Below, one piece after another: positions 24,977 through 36,900 of a stretch of 64,000 nucleotides of DNA. Source of the DNA: Melampsora larici-populina 98AG31. Lineage: Eukaryota; Basidiomycota; Pucciniomycetes; Pucciniales; Melampsoraceae. The notes under the pieces were generated by a model. That model was not told where the DNA came from, made no database searches, and was given only the letters and a program-made list of their open reading frames with translations. The number at the start of each line of letters is the position of its first letter. Position 1 is the first letter of the stretch. Both the position numbers and the translations under genes were made by a program. The DNA is taken from the NCBI RefSeq assembly GCF_000204055.1, contig NW_006768786.1, forward strand, positions 538,216-602,215. The letters are read 5' to 3'.

Positions 24977-25465
24977 CACGTCACCGTGGTTTTCGAAATC
25001 CGGATTATGTAGTTGATGGGTTTTGATTTCTTGAGAGTTTCTTGGTATCTATAGACTTGAATCAGGTTATGAAGGATGAGAATGAATTCTTAAGGTTTCA
25101 TCAAGTTCGCCAGTCCTTCGATCAACTGTGGTGGTTCCGATCGAGAGGTCAGGAGTGTGAAACCGAGTGAATCAAGTATCACAGGGTGATGACAGTGAAC
25201 ACCACGGGAATCGTGGTGCAAAACCCGGACGAAGATAGTCGCGGTAGACGGGTCTGAGATTACATATGTATGAGTTCTGCGGGCCTTCACCGTGTTTAAG
25301 CTTCAACGCTTTTGGGCAGAATTTTAGTTTATTGTTTGACTTGTCTATCCACTTCATCTCGCATATAGATATCTCTCAGAGTGAGTTTCACCACGGTTAT
25401 GGTTGATCAAATATATAACTCAAAAAAAGACTTGAAAAATAAAAAACAAAAAGAAAGACAACACC

Positions 25466-26475
25466 TTGAAGAATAAACTCCACTAATAGTAAGATGACCA
25501 TGAAAATGTCTTATAACTTTAATTTCTTCTAAATCCCAATGTTTTACCATTTTATCTTACCAAACAAATAAGGATGACACTTTGGAACAGCTAAACCTTA
25601 AACTGTCAAGATATGAAGAGATATGACCATTTAATAACATCTCAAATTACAGCTTGCTGTATCCAAAATCTTTATAATTTGATCACCTGCATCTGTTGCA
25701 AACCATTGATTGCCAGGGTTGGGTTGTTGCAGATCAAAACCATCCTAAATGTCCACAGATTACTTGATGTAATTTCCATTGTGAATGGAAATCTGGTTTG
25801 ATCAATATTGCTTCTTGACAAACTATCAATGATTTTGATAACTGTGTGGGTTGTTTGTGGGCTACATGTGGTTGATTTGAATGTGAATTTCAATCTGTGG
25901 CTGATGTTCTTGAAATCAATAAAGTAGATTGAGGATGGAAGATGAATATAAATTTTGTTTGGAGTCAAACCTTTCCTGATGAGTTAACTGGTGTTTAATT
26001 GAGTCTGATGGGCCAGTTGGAGTACTTCATTGATCTAAAACTACAGAAGGAAGTGTTTGGAAATCACAATACAGTCAACCCCGCGCAAATGCATAATTTG
26101 GGTGAAAGACTTTTGCTATGAAATTTGGCGGGTTATGCATTTCTGTTGTCAAATTTGGCAGTAAAACATATCAAGATTCAAGATTTTTTTATGCATCATC
26201 ATGGGTTATGCAGCTGTGCAGGTATGCATTTGCGCGGGTTTGACTGTATTCATCACAAACCTGGATTGCTGATCTGATTCACATACTATTGAAATGATCA
26301 AATCAGATTGAAATGGTTGATTTTTGATTGATTAAAAGATGAATTAGTTTACCTTCTTTCAATATAACTAGATTCTATCAATTTTTCTTGACATAGTCCA
26401 TCATGAGTTCTTTCAAGTGAATAGACAATTCTTTTATTGATTGTGGTTGAAATTCTTGATTTGAATATTAATTGT
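25466..26475 (-). pseudogene. PRP46: Decayed PRP46/PLRG1 (spliceosomal WD40) pseudogene
   Basis: Three separated fragments lie in the right order and orientation. At about 26355-26475, RIVYSLERTHDGLCQEKLIE resembles the N-terminus of PLRG1. At about 25640-25790, WKLHQVICGHLGW and, in another frame, PGNQWFATDAGDQIIKI match WD repeats 1-2, with a frameshift and in-frame stops. At 25466-25556, [20 protein letters not shown] matches the repeat whose human form is CWDLEYNKVIRHYHGH. The shift of frame, the stops and the missing rest mark it as dead. A TA-flanked MITE (26072-26246) lies between fragments. PLRG1/Prp46 belongs to the NTC of the spliceosome; the functional copy must be elsewhere. Confidence 0.65.
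26072..26246. mobile_element. TA-flanked MITE, 175 bp, pogo-like ends
   Basis: Starts CAGTCAACCCCGCGCAAATG and ends with the inverted CAGTCAAACCCGCGCAAATG, one mismatch in 20. TA flanks both ends (26070-26071, 26247-26248). Ends beginning CAGTCAA are typical of the pogo/Tigger group; no coding frame inside. Confidence 0.85.
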
Positions 26476-26479
26476 TGAG

Positions 26480-27217
26480 GTGGTTTTTGAGTTGAGAATG
26501 TGAATGGTTGATGTTAAGACTTGTAATGGTATGCGTGATTGTGATTTGTATCTTTTGATCAAGTGATATTTAATTACAGTTTTGATTTGGTTAATCTGCA
26601 GTTTCAATTTTTTGATTGTGGTCCAAAATTGATCAACTTTTTCTTGACTTTAAACCTCAATCAATTGAACCTTTTATGAGCCAAGATGATTCACCCTGGT
26701 GTTAACAGTGAGTTAACTCTGGATGCAATCAGAATTAAGGCTTGGACAAATCCCTTCAGCTACACAGAAACACTCAAAAATCACCTACATGCATTAGTCA
26801 ATGCAACACAAAATTATGCACTTGACAGTGGGGTAACAAAGTGGTGAATGCAGTCACTATACAAATACATCATAGGAAATGTTGTTCTAGCACAGCCTAT
26901 AGCTAACTTCATTGAAGGTTAGTAATCAGTATTTTGATTATTATTGACACAACTAACAAAGCTTTATCTTAGGAATGTTATGAGCCCGACATAACTGTTT
27001 GTGCTTGTATGCTAATATTGAGATCACTCTAGACTCATGACTTGCAGTGTCAGAGATTTTACATCTCTATGTTGCAATATTATTATAACCCAAGGACACT
27101 CTTTTTTGTAGACTCTTGATCTCCAACTCACAAGGTCCTAATAATTAAGGAACATATGGAGATGTCCACCCAAAACATCAAAATGGTACTAATTTGAATC
27201 AACAAGTTCATACCATA
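26480..27217. other. Unassigned AT-rich DNA
   Basis: No gene, repeat or transposon end recognised between the PRP46 remnant and the pogo-like element. Confidence 0.4.
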
Positions 27218-27219
27218 TA

Positions 27220-29082
27220 CAGTCAAACCCCTCTAAAACCATACCCCTTGGGAGAAGGGGAAACCTATGGGTATAGAGGGGCTATGTCTTTGTTGAGGAA
27301 CCCCTCTATAGACATACATTCATGGCTTTACATTGAAAACCCTCTAAATATATGAAAACCATGGCTTTAGAGGGTGGACATTCCACAACCATAGAACATA
27401 TCTAATATATAAATACAAAGAACAGACTCGCATATGTAAGTACCGTCCAGTCCTGTTGCGCTTTGGTCAATTTTGCATCATGATCAGTGAACTTTTGATC
27501 CTTTTTCAAGTTCAATCCATTATTGTATTCTCTACGCAATCACAGACTGCTTTGTTAGTGCGCAACTGTGCTTTTTCTCACCTTGTGGAAAGAACCTGAA
27601 AGAACCCATTTGACTTTTCCGGATTGGCTTTTGACCCCTTACTTTAGATTCTCACTTTTCTATTCTGATTGTCCTCAATCTTCTGTTTTTGTTTGCATGT
27701 GATTGTAAAATTACAATTCTTTTGTTTTGATTGTACAACAACAATTCTTTTCTTTGTGTTACCTGTGACACTTTTGTTTGTGTGACCTGCAACGCTTTTA
27801 TTTGGGTGAACTTCATTTCTCAAAAGTGAGCTTTTCAAAACCCGACTCCAAATGTGGTATTTCCACCTTGGTATACATTTATTTTTTACTCTATAAAAAG
27901 GTAACCTGTCCCACCTGGTTCAACAACTCCGCCACCGGCAAACCAACTGTATTTCTCAATCTTTCACCCAATTTATCAAATCATATATGAGAATTTCCTA
28001 TCGAATCTTTTTTTGGGCATTTCCTATGTTGCCTTCTGTCTGCTGTTGGGCCTACTCGTACCCGTCTCTGTTTGCTTTCATCTCACACTAAGCCTGCAAT
28101 CTTTCACTTTCATATATCTCATTTTCCTTTCTTTTCTTGAGTTGCTTTTAATTTACATCCTATGTAATATCTTGGTGGATTGACCTCAACTGTATACCCA
28201 ATGTCAGATTGCCTCTTTGTAAGGTATATACCATATCATCCACTCTTGCTTTGACTATTGAATTCATGACAGTGTTGCTGTTTCTAATTGACATTCATTG
28301 TCACCTAATAAATCCCTTTAGCACCCAATATAAATTAGCAGCGTTTGGGAATACAGGCACTCTATGGAATCTGTCCTTTTACCAGTTGATCTCCAATTAT
28401 TATATTGTAGTTTTCACAACCAAATTACACGTGCTAACAATAACAAAGTATCCAGGTTTTAATTTAACTGCTTTAGTTCAATAATCTGGATATTTCTGGG
28501 TGAGTATGAAACAGTCAACCTGTGGCGGGCATGCCCGCATGTTCTCTAGTCCCTCTAAAAACATGGAAACATGGCTTTAGAGGGTGGTCCCCCTCTTGTT
28601 GTTGAAAAATTCTAACTTGCTATCAATATTTCAGTATCTGCTGTGTTGATTTTTTGTGAGAAGAATACATTTAAAATTGTAACTACATCACAAGATTTGT
28701 TTAATTTCTACTGAAGGAGAAAGTGATGGAGGGCTGAATTTTGTTGGCAAGATAGGTCTTGCTGGTAATGTGCTTTCAAGAGCAGGGAGAAGGGGGTCAA
28801 CAGCTGTTGCTTTGGGCATATCAGTACTTTCAATGAATTGTATAAGCAAAGATACTGCCGTCAAAGCTTCAGAAGCTGTTGGAGGTATCCCCTTTCCTAC
28901 CTCCCTATTGGCCATTTTTCTATGGCTTTACATTGAAAAGATTGTTTTTTTTTGGATTCTGGGTATGGGTTAAGGGGTTAGACAGAACTATGGGTTTCTT
29001 TGCAACTTTTGGCCCCTCCCAACTTGGGAGAACCAAAAAACCATCACTATAGACGGGTTAAGGCTTTAGAGGGGCTTGACTG
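27220..29082. mobile_element. Decayed pogo-like DNA transposon, 1.86 kb
   Basis: Left end CAGTCAAACCCCTCTAAAAC, right end inverted CAGTCAAGCCCCTCTAAAGC, flanked by TA on each side (27218-27219, 29083-29084). The motif GGCTTTAGAGGG recurs several times inside both halves (for example 27366 and 28575). A minus-strand frame at 28688-28915 (SEALTAVSLLIQFIEST ... DPLLPALESTLPA) has the flavour of the C-terminus of CENP-B/pogo transposases, but no catalytic core is found, so the copy is degenerate or non-autonomous. Confidence 0.65.
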
Positions 29083-29084
29083 TA

Positions 29085-30204
29085 CAGCTTTTACATTACA
29101 ATTACATCACCTGAAGATATAACAGTCATGATTGGACCCAGATAATTATGCTTCTGAACTCTTTCCCTCATGAGTATCTTTAATTTCAGCAGACAATTTA
29201 CATGCAGAACTCATGTGGGATGATTCATTGTCCAGAACAGTGAACTTTCTTACATTGTCTTTTGAAGATTGTTAGTACATGGGTTGTAATCCGGTTCCCA
29301 CAGTATATGCATTAGGTATGAACATAACTTTTTTGGCTACTTTCAACAATGACAACTTAACATTTCTTGTGCATTCACAATACTAGCTGAGTGGAGATTC
29401 TTGAATTTAGTAGAAGCACCCTGAAACTAGGCCAAAGATAGGTGTTGAAATTTGGTGTAAGGGTATAAGTACAATTCAGTGCAGTTTGTATAATAGCATT
29501 CAACAATCAATGCATGTTGCTTTGTGAACCGCACCCTGCGGATATTTGAGTGAATTTGAAATTGGCCTACTGCAGCCACGCCCACATAGTCTCTAGTTAT
29601 GAAAATAGATGGTCAGATTGATCTGAAACTCCCACTACCATGCAAATGGATCTGGACACAGTGTACCTTATAAGCAACTTGAAAAAAACGTTCAAGGACA
29701 AACAGCATTGTATCTCTCTGCAATCTGTTTTCCAAGAATTTTGGGCTAAAACTGGGCCCTAAATTTGAGAAACGGTTTTTTGTCAATCATTTTAAAATAA
29801 ATGCAATCATTTTGCACCATGGAAAAATATATTATCTTTGCAGTGTAATGCTCTCAGGGATTTTCTCTTTCCAACAGATAAGATTGAATTACTAGGAGCT
29901 AGCCTAAACAAACAGTGCCTATTATAAGCACTATTTGCCAAATTTGGGCCAGCTTGTTGCTCTGAGCAAGCAATTTTGAGCAATGCCAAGCAACAAGAAA
30001 AAATCTGCAAAGCAACACAACACACCGGATCAGACCATTGCCTGGTGTGTTGCTGGGGGGGTGTAAATTTTCACCCTGTTGTGTTGTGGTTATGACTCCA
30101 TTGTGAGCAACACAACACCACAAAGGGTGGTCAACAAAGCTATTGAGGCTTTTTGAGGTAAAAAATCTAGAAAATGATCATCACTGCCAACATATTGACC
30201 TCAG
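29085..30204. other. Unassigned DNA left of the chromovirus
   Basis: No gene recognised. The last 240 bp (about 29950-30130) are rich in GCAACACAACAC and its inverse, forming imperfect hairpins. A similar AACACAAC-rich patch lies at 42690-42835 on the other side of the chromovirus. Confidence 0.4.
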
Positions 30205-30209
30205 ATTGG

Positions 30210-30403
30210 TGTTATGATCTCATCTATGTAACAGTTGGTGAAAGGCTCAACACAACATGTCACAGATTAGAGACCACTTTGTATTTCTCTACGTTGTACA
30301 CACCTCTCTTTTCTCTTCATCCGACAATCTGCATACTAATACGAGAACCTGGTGACAGAACCTGATAACCCTCGTCCCACAAACCCCAACACCAGTCCTA
30401 ACA
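30210..30403 (+). repeat. 5' LTR of the chromovirus
   Basis: 194 bp, TG...CA ends. If self-priming is used, the transcript would start near 30319 (ATCCGACAAT, preceded by a pyrimidine-rich CTCTTTTCTCTTC). Confidence 0.93.
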
Positions 30404-30404
30404 T

Positions 30405-30414
30405 ATTGTCGGAT
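30405..30414 (+). promoter_or_regulatory. Putative self-priming primer-binding site
   Basis: ATTGTCGGAT, one base after the LTR, is the perfect reverse complement of ATCCGACAAT within the LTR (30319-30328). There is no TGG that would pair with a tRNA CCA end. Tf1/sushi retrotransposons prime with the folded 5' end of their own mRNA in this arrangement. A small hairpin GTCGG/CCGAC (30408-30412/30421-30425 approximately) overlaps the site. Confidence 0.6.
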
Positions 30415-30809
30415 CTACCACCGACGAGCGTTACAGAAATCAGCCTCAATCAGAATCAGAAGACTTTGAATTAGAACTCAAAATTAATTCACACTCACGT
30501 CGAAGGAATAGATAAAGCCAGAACCTTAGAATAGATATACTGAGAAATTTAGAATAGATAAGCTCAAGACTTTAAGAATAGAAACGAAGTGAAACTTTAA
30601 TACCCCAGATTTGAACTCCCGGATCGACCGAGATCTTCCGACCTCCCGCTCTAACACCCGGCAGATCAACTACCACGTCTCCCTCGTACAGAACCCCCAC
30701 CGACGACGACGTCGAATCAAACGACTCGTACATCAGCGTAAACCGTTCAATACAAGAACCATCAGATCCTCTCAATCACTCACTATCGATTGAACTAGAT
30801 CCCGACAGA

Positions 30810-31865
30810 ATGGAAGAAATACAAAGACAGCTTACTAATCTTCAAAACTCATTAGCTGAAGAGCGCCTGTTACGCGAACAAGCCGAAGTTAGAGGCCGCC
30901 AAGCTGAGGAACGTCTCGAAGCTATGATAGCGGGACGAACCAATGGTGGCAGCAACCCCACAGTAGCTCCAAACCTTACCCCTGCTCAAAACGAGCCCCC
31001 GATTGTCCTAAAGGGACCCAAAGTCTCCACTCCTGACAAATTCAATGGCAGTAGAGGAGGACCGGCCGAGGTGTTTGCCAGTCAGGTACAACTGTACATG
31101 ATGGCACACCCGTACCTATTCCCAGACGACCGCTCTAAAGTGGTATTCGCTTTATCCTACTTAACCGGGACAGCGAGCGCATGGGCTCAACCACTGACGG
31201 CCGAGTTATTTAACCCCGAAACTGCCCATGATGTCACCTACGACCGTTTCGTCCGTAACTTCAAAGCGATGTTTTTTGACACCGAAAAGAAGTCTAAAGC
31301 TGAGAAGGCAATCAGATCCTTAACCCAGAAGTCGACCGTAGCGGCGTACACGCACGAATTCAATCTTCATGCGGCTAGTACTGGGTGGGAAATCCCGACT
31401 CTAATCAGCCAGTACGAGCAAGGCTTGAAGCGCGATATCAGAGTAGCTATGGTCTTAGCCTCAGAAGAGTTAACATCAATCGAGCAAATATCAAACCTAG
31501 CCATCAAGCTGGATAACAAGATCCATGGCACAGCCGATACATCCATCGCACCACCAACCCCAGCCCGTGACCCTAATGCCATGGACATATCAGCATCCTT
31601 TACTCGACTATCAGACGAAGAGAGAGCTCGACGAATGCGTACAGGAACATGCTTCAGATGTAATCAACAGGGTCACATATCCCCAAACTGTCCTAGTCGC
31701 CGAAAAAGCGATCGTAACTTCAAAGGAAAAGGAGATTATAAGAGTAGACTGGCAGAATTAGAAGTCAAATTGGCAGCATTAGGAGGAAAGGAAGACATGG
31801 GAGGTGATCAAGGAGAAGGCATCAGTAGATCAGACTTATCAAAAAATGGAGGCGCTCAAGCCTGA
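30810..31865 (+). CDS. Chromovirus Gag, 351 aa
   Basis: Starts [21 protein letters not shown] with a coiled coil (about 1-45), then a capsid-like region (about 75-250: [14 protein letters not shown] ... [18 protein letters not shown]), and one CCHC zinc knuckle [14 protein letters not shown] at about residues 281-294. The leader from LTR to ATG is about 400 nt. The frame is open to the TGA at 31863-31865. Pol follows in the -1 frame. Gag builds the virus-like particle of the element and binds its RNA. Confidence 0.9.
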   Translation: MEEIQRQLTNLQNSLAEERLLREQAEVRGRQAEERLEAMIAGRTNGGSNPTVAPNLTPAQNEPPIVLKGPKVSTPDKFNGSRGGPAEVFASQVQLYMMAHPYLFPDDRSKVVFALSYLTGTASAWAQPLTAELFNPETAHDVTYDRFVRNFKAMFFDTEKKSKAEKAIRSLTQKSTVAAYTHEFNLHAASTGWEIPTLISQYEQGLKRDIRVAMVLASEELTSIEQISNLAIKLDNKIHGTADTSIAPPTPARDPNAMDISASFTRLSDEERARRMRTGTCFRCNQQGHISPNCPSRRKSDRNFKGKGDYKSRLAELEVKLAALGGKEDMGGDQGEGISRSDLSKNGGAQA

Positions 31866-31885
31866 AGGTCGTGCCTAGCTTGAGC
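31841..31885 (+). promoter_or_regulatory. Programmed -1 ribosomal frameshift signal
   Basis: The heptamer A AAA AAT (31841-31847) is in register with the Gag frame (TCA AAA AAT). Six nt later begins a perfect 8-bp stem, GCTCAAGC (31854-31861) and GCTTGAGC (31878-31885), with a 16-nt loop. Slipping back one base enters the Pol frame with no stop. The Gag stop lies inside the loop. Confidence 0.75.
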
Positions 31886-33259
31886 AAAGAGGATTCATTA
31901 GGAGTGATAGACTTAGGCGCTAGCAACATTGTACCATGCAATTCAAGCGACCCACGCTTATTTCTACAAGTTTCATTATCCCTACCCCATGAATCCCGCG
32001 CCACACCATCTGAGAGACCCCCCGCTCGTTTCTTAATTGATTCGGGCGCTACCCACAATGTCCTGAGCGAAACTTATATCAGGCATACAAGACTGTTCCC
32101 TTACGCCTCAACCACATCCCGAGCAGTCACTGGTTTCGACGGATCAAAAACCAGCTCAACCCACGAATTAGAGCTCAAGATCAATCAAGACCACGACATC
32201 ACCTCATTCATCATTGTCAACATTAAGAACACTTACGACAGCATCTTAGGCATGCCATGGATACAACTACACCACGATCACATCAATTGGAAGAGATGCA
32301 CCGTTGATTACCCTCAATACTCAGCTGCATCCACATCAGTGGATTCGTCTCATCCGACAACACTCTCCGAGGACACTAAGTTGGACCCCAGGAGAGAAGC
32401 TAGGAACTGTGACGAGGGGATGTGCTTTCAGAAGATTGCATTAACATCCCCACAGAGTGAGTTTGATACCCCACTCCAGACCCAAATTGTGTTAGAAAAG
32501 ACTCGCAAGCATGATTCTCTCCTACATAGACAGCACGACATGATATCCGAAAACCCTGACCCCAACAATCACGACACAGCTCCAAACCACACCGCGACTG
32601 TCAAGACAGTCTCGTCTAGGCCGCAACATAACCCTACCAGCCCGACAGAGGAGCCTATAGGGCACGCTAGGCACTATGACGAGGGGGTATTAAATACAAT
32701 TAAACCCCCGCAATGTGAGTTCGAAATTCTTTCATCATCATCTATACCTGAATCAGCTGGCAAGCCGTCTTTTCCCTGGAAATTTAGCACCCCAGCACAG
32801 GTCGACAGCGCAAAAGCTTCATGGTCCACGTCAGCGCGGTTAGCAGCAGAAGAAAAGAAGAAATTGCCCACCAAGTCGGTGGAAGAACTTGTACCTTCAT
32901 TTTACCATAGACATCTACACATGTTTATGAAGTCTAAGGCTCAAGCACTACCCCCTCGACGAAAGTACGACTTCCGAGTAAATCTAATAGAAGGAGCTCA
33001 ACCCCAGGCCAGCCGCATTATCCCGCTCTCTCCAGCAGAACAGGAAACATTGGATGAGATGATAAACTCAGGATTGGCAAATGGCACGATTCAAAGAACC
33101 ACGTCACCATGGGCAGCTCCCGTCCTATTCACAGGAAAAAAAGACGGGAACCTACGACCATGCTTTGACTATCGCAAACTGAATGCCTTAACCGTCAAGA
33201 ATAAATATCCATTACCGCTTACCATGGATCTCATCGACAGCCTACTTGACGCCGAAGAG
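31844..33259 (+). pseudogene. Chromovirus Pol, N-terminal part (protease, start of RT), cut by copia insertion
   Basis: Entered from Gag by -1 frameshifting; no ATG is needed. The aspartic protease motif [11 protein letters not shown] lies about 65 residues in. After a variable linker come the RT block [43 protein letters not shown] and KNKYPLPL. The frame runs up to the copia target site AAGAG (33255-33259) and stops a codon inside the copia LTR. The RT continues at 39266 on the other side of the insertion. Confidence 0.9.
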
Positions 33260-33857
33260 TGTTAAAGTAAAAGTGTCAATCATGTTTCATTTACATATCA
33301 CGAGTTGAACTTGTTTGTGTTATATATTTCATATCTCATTTCACATTATTATTGCATATGTAACCGTGTTTGTAACAGTTATCTTTTTGTTTGTTATCAT
33401 CATTCTTAACCTATATACCGCTTAGAATCATAATGTATAACCTCGAAGAGCAACGAATAGAGTTTCCTTCCTCATCCAAGATCTTCTTAATCATTCTTGG
33501 GTGATAGGTGTGTACTCTATTCGTGGGATTTGAGATAGTTCATAGGTTCAGTTCTGAACTTTATCTCTCCCTGCTCTGACAGGTATGTAGCTTAAATTTG
33601 TTTTCTCATGCTTTCAACTTTGTGTTGTTTCTCATTTATATTCAGTATGATGGAATTAAATGCTGATCCAAGATCTTCTTAATCATTCTTGGGTGATAGG
33701 TGTGTACTCTATTCGTGGGATTTGAGATAGTTCATAGGTTCAGTTCTGAACTTTATCTCTCCCTGCTCTGACAGGTGTGTACTCTATTCGTGGGATTTGA
33801 GATAGTTCATAGGTTCAGTTCTGAACTTTATCTCTCCCTGCTCTGACAGTTCTAACA
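33260..33857 (+). repeat. 5' LTR of copia-1 with triplicated 74-bp unit
   Basis: A unit of about 74 bp (TGTGTACTCTATTCGTGGGA ... CTCTGACAG) occurs at 33509-33582, 33701-33774 and 33775-33849. The first two are also preceded by the shared block CCAAGATCTTCTTAATCATT. Such arrays in LTRs often hold promoter elements; here that is inference. Confidence 0.85.
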
Positions 33858-33873
33858 GGTTATGAGCCCAGCG
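33858..33873 (+). promoter_or_regulatory. Primer-binding site for a half initiator-tRNA
   Basis: GGTTATGAGCCCAGCG directly abuts the LTR. Its complement, CGCTGGGCTCATAACC, is the anticodon arm of eukaryotic initiator tRNA-Met (CAT is the anticodon), not its 3' end. Drosophila copia and yeast Ty5 prime with a tRNA-iMet fragment cut in the anticodon loop. Confidence 0.8.
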
Positions 33874-33969
33874 TTATAAGCGACTGCGGTATCATTTTTC
33901 CATCATACTGTAGCAGTTCAGAACAGAACACTAGCAAACTTTCTTAATTCCCGAATACAGTCACGTCGA

Positions 33970-36900
33970 ATGAATCCGATTGACGCCACAGATTTGAAAT
34001 CAGAACTTAAACCCGAATCAACTAACTCAAAACGCCCACCAATAGATAATACACAACCTATCAACAATCAAAACACTATCCTTTTTCCTACTTTTGATCA
34101 GAAATTTAAAATGACCTCTAATATTTCTGAACAGAAAGAATTCACTATAAGTTCTTACTCGAATGTCACCAAGTTAACCACTGGAACATTCAATGATTGG
34201 AAGCTTAAACTCACCACCATCTTAGGAGGACAAAGATTATCAAAGTATATCCTTAAAGATCTAACAGCTCCAGATGAATCAGATGAAACTGCATTAGATG
34301 ATTTTGAAACCAACTCAAGTCGAGCCTTGGCAGCGATCCATGCTACTATTGACAGCGAAAATTTCCAAGTTATTCGATCATGCTCATCACCAAGAGAAGC
34401 TTTCAAACTTTTATGCAGTCATCATGATGATGCCGGAGGACTGTCGACCGCCCACATTTTCTCTGATCTAATATCTTTAAAAATGTCTCCCGATGAAAGT
34501 TTATCTGACCATCTCCATCAATTTCGTAAACTTCATAATGATTTGCTCAGTAATCTATCATCTTCCCCAGACAACAAGATATCTGAACCGTTCTTCGCCA
34601 TCATTCTTATCAAATCTCTTCCTTCTGACTATACCCCTTTGGTCCAAAGTCTTCTCTCAAATTTTGAAACTCTCACGTTGACTAGACTATACTCCTTGCT
34701 CAAGATCGAGGCTACCCGAAACTCTCATACTTCAAATTCGGATACTGCCCTATCTGCTGGACGAAGTAGAATCAATCCCAAACCTCGACCTGGTCAGAAG
34801 AATGTGCGCTCACCACCCCAATCGAATGTCAAGTGCTCGCTGGGACATTCCGGTCACAATGACGAACAGTGTCGTACTCGAAAGTGGCGTGCGTTTCTAG
34901 AACAAGAGAAGAACTCCAAGAACCCTTCAACATCTCATGCAGCTCAATTATCTCAATCTACTCCTGAGGCAGATGAAGATGTGTCTTACTGGGAAGAAGC
35001 ATTCTCAGCCTCGACTTCTACTTGTACTACGAATCCAATCATCTGCGATACCGGTGCGACCAGCCATATGTTCTCTGATCTTTCCCTTCTATCCGATCTT
35101 CAACACATTAAACCAACTCGTATCGGGGTAGCCTCACAAGACGGAGCGATTTGGGCAAAGAGCAAAGGCACTGTCAGGTTCGGATCTCTTACTCTTCGAG
35201 ATGTGTTATATTCACCACAATTGACTGGTAACTTAATTTCAATTGGTCGATTATGTGACGATGGTTATCGGGCTTCCTTCGATAAAAATCTCGGAATCAT
35301 TACAGATCAGGATGGCAAGGTAGTTCTCAAAATGCGGCGGAATCCTCAAACCAATAGATTATGGATTCCGGAACTTAATATCATATCTACCAATGCTTTC
35401 TTTTCCTACACTGATCCTCAAAAGCTTGCCGGTCTGTGGCACAAGCGATTGGGGCATCTACATCCTGATGCTGTCATTTCCTTTCTCCGACGATTTAAGT
35501 CTATATCCTTATCTCGAAAAGATTTCCTGCCTTGTGACGCTTGTGCTTTGGGGAAACTTACTCAATCTCCATCCACCTCTTCATTTCATCGATCACCGGA
35601 TTTACTTAACGTTGTACATAGCGATCTGCTAGGACCAATCAATCCTCAGACCAAGACAGGATTTAAATACATCGTTACATTTATTGATGATCATACCCGT
35701 TTCTGTTCGATTTATCTTTTGAAATCTAAAAGTGACACTTTTGAATCCTTCAAGCAATACAAAACATTGATGGAAAAGAAGTGTGGCCGTAAGATTCTTA
35801 AATTAAAATCAGACCGCGGTGGCGAGTACTCCTCAACTCAATTCATGAATTTTCTCAAACAAGAAGGCATCGAGGTTGAGAGAGGTCCTTCTGAGCGTCC
35901 CATGGCGAATTCAGTATCTGAGCGTTTCGGTCGCACCCTCCTGGGAAGGCTACGAAGCCAGTTGATAGAATCAGGCCTCCCGCTACATCTTTGGGGGGAA
36001 CTGGCTAAATACTCTTCTCTTCAAATAAATTGCTCTCCTCATGCAGCTCTTCAGCACCGATCTCCTATGGAGGTTTTTCAATCACTACTCCCATCTCATG
36101 TTCATCCTTTTGATTATGATCGACTCAAGCCTTTTGGTTCACTATGCTTTGCAGTGGACCGCACCCAGAAGTCTAAAGTGAGTCCTCTGGCTCGACGATT
36201 TATTTTTGTAGGGCTTGAAGAGGGGGCCAGGGCTGCTCGTCTGTGGGACAAGTCGACGGGTCGAATCTTTGTGACCGGTGATGTTGTGTACCGGGAGGAA
36301 ATTTTTCCTGGGAAGCATCCGACTCTGTCTCCAAATGTTCCGGAGGAACTTCTTATCCCCAACTACTCAGATACCATCATCCATCGTCAACCAGATGTGA
36401 CTCACAATTCAGATCCAATTCCTGAACCATCACAGGAGGATTCATCAACACCTCATTCGCCACAATACCCTAAGGTTCGTATACCCTTGAGTGGTTCCAT
36501 CCATGATCCTCGACAATCCCAGGACAAGTCAACACCAACTGTTGTTCCTGAACCGTCGATCAACACAACTCCACCTCGCAGACATGCGACATATCGTGAT
36601 GCTGTTGTTTTGGATACTCCATCAGATCCATCGATTCACTCGTCGGCATCATCTGTAAATCAAGATTCTCTGCCTGACTCTAACATTCCTGATCGGGAAC
36701 ATCTACCTAAGTCGGGAGATTCATCACCTCTATCCCCTGTTTCTCCTGTTCTTGTTTCATCCAGACCCGAGGCTTCTGCATCATCACCAGGACCTACGCC
36801 ACCATCTGAAATAGAACCACCAGCAGAACCGACCCCTCCTCCTTCACCTACAAGGGTTCCAAGTCCTGCTCCAGCCCCTGTTCCTCAACCGGTACCTCAA

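Noticed and set aside
29950..30130. AACACAAC-rich hairpins on both sides of the chromovirus (also 42690-42835) as a MITE pair
   Set aside because: No exact ends or target duplications could be fixed; resemblance may be simple-sequence bias.
30408..30425. GTCGG/CCGAC hairpin as a transcription terminator
   Set aside because: It lies in the 5' leader of a retrotransposon and is better seen as part of the priming structure.
31871..31873. GTG at 31871 as a start of Pol
   Set aside because: The -1 frame is open back to the slippery heptamer, so Pol is better explained as a frameshift product of Gag.
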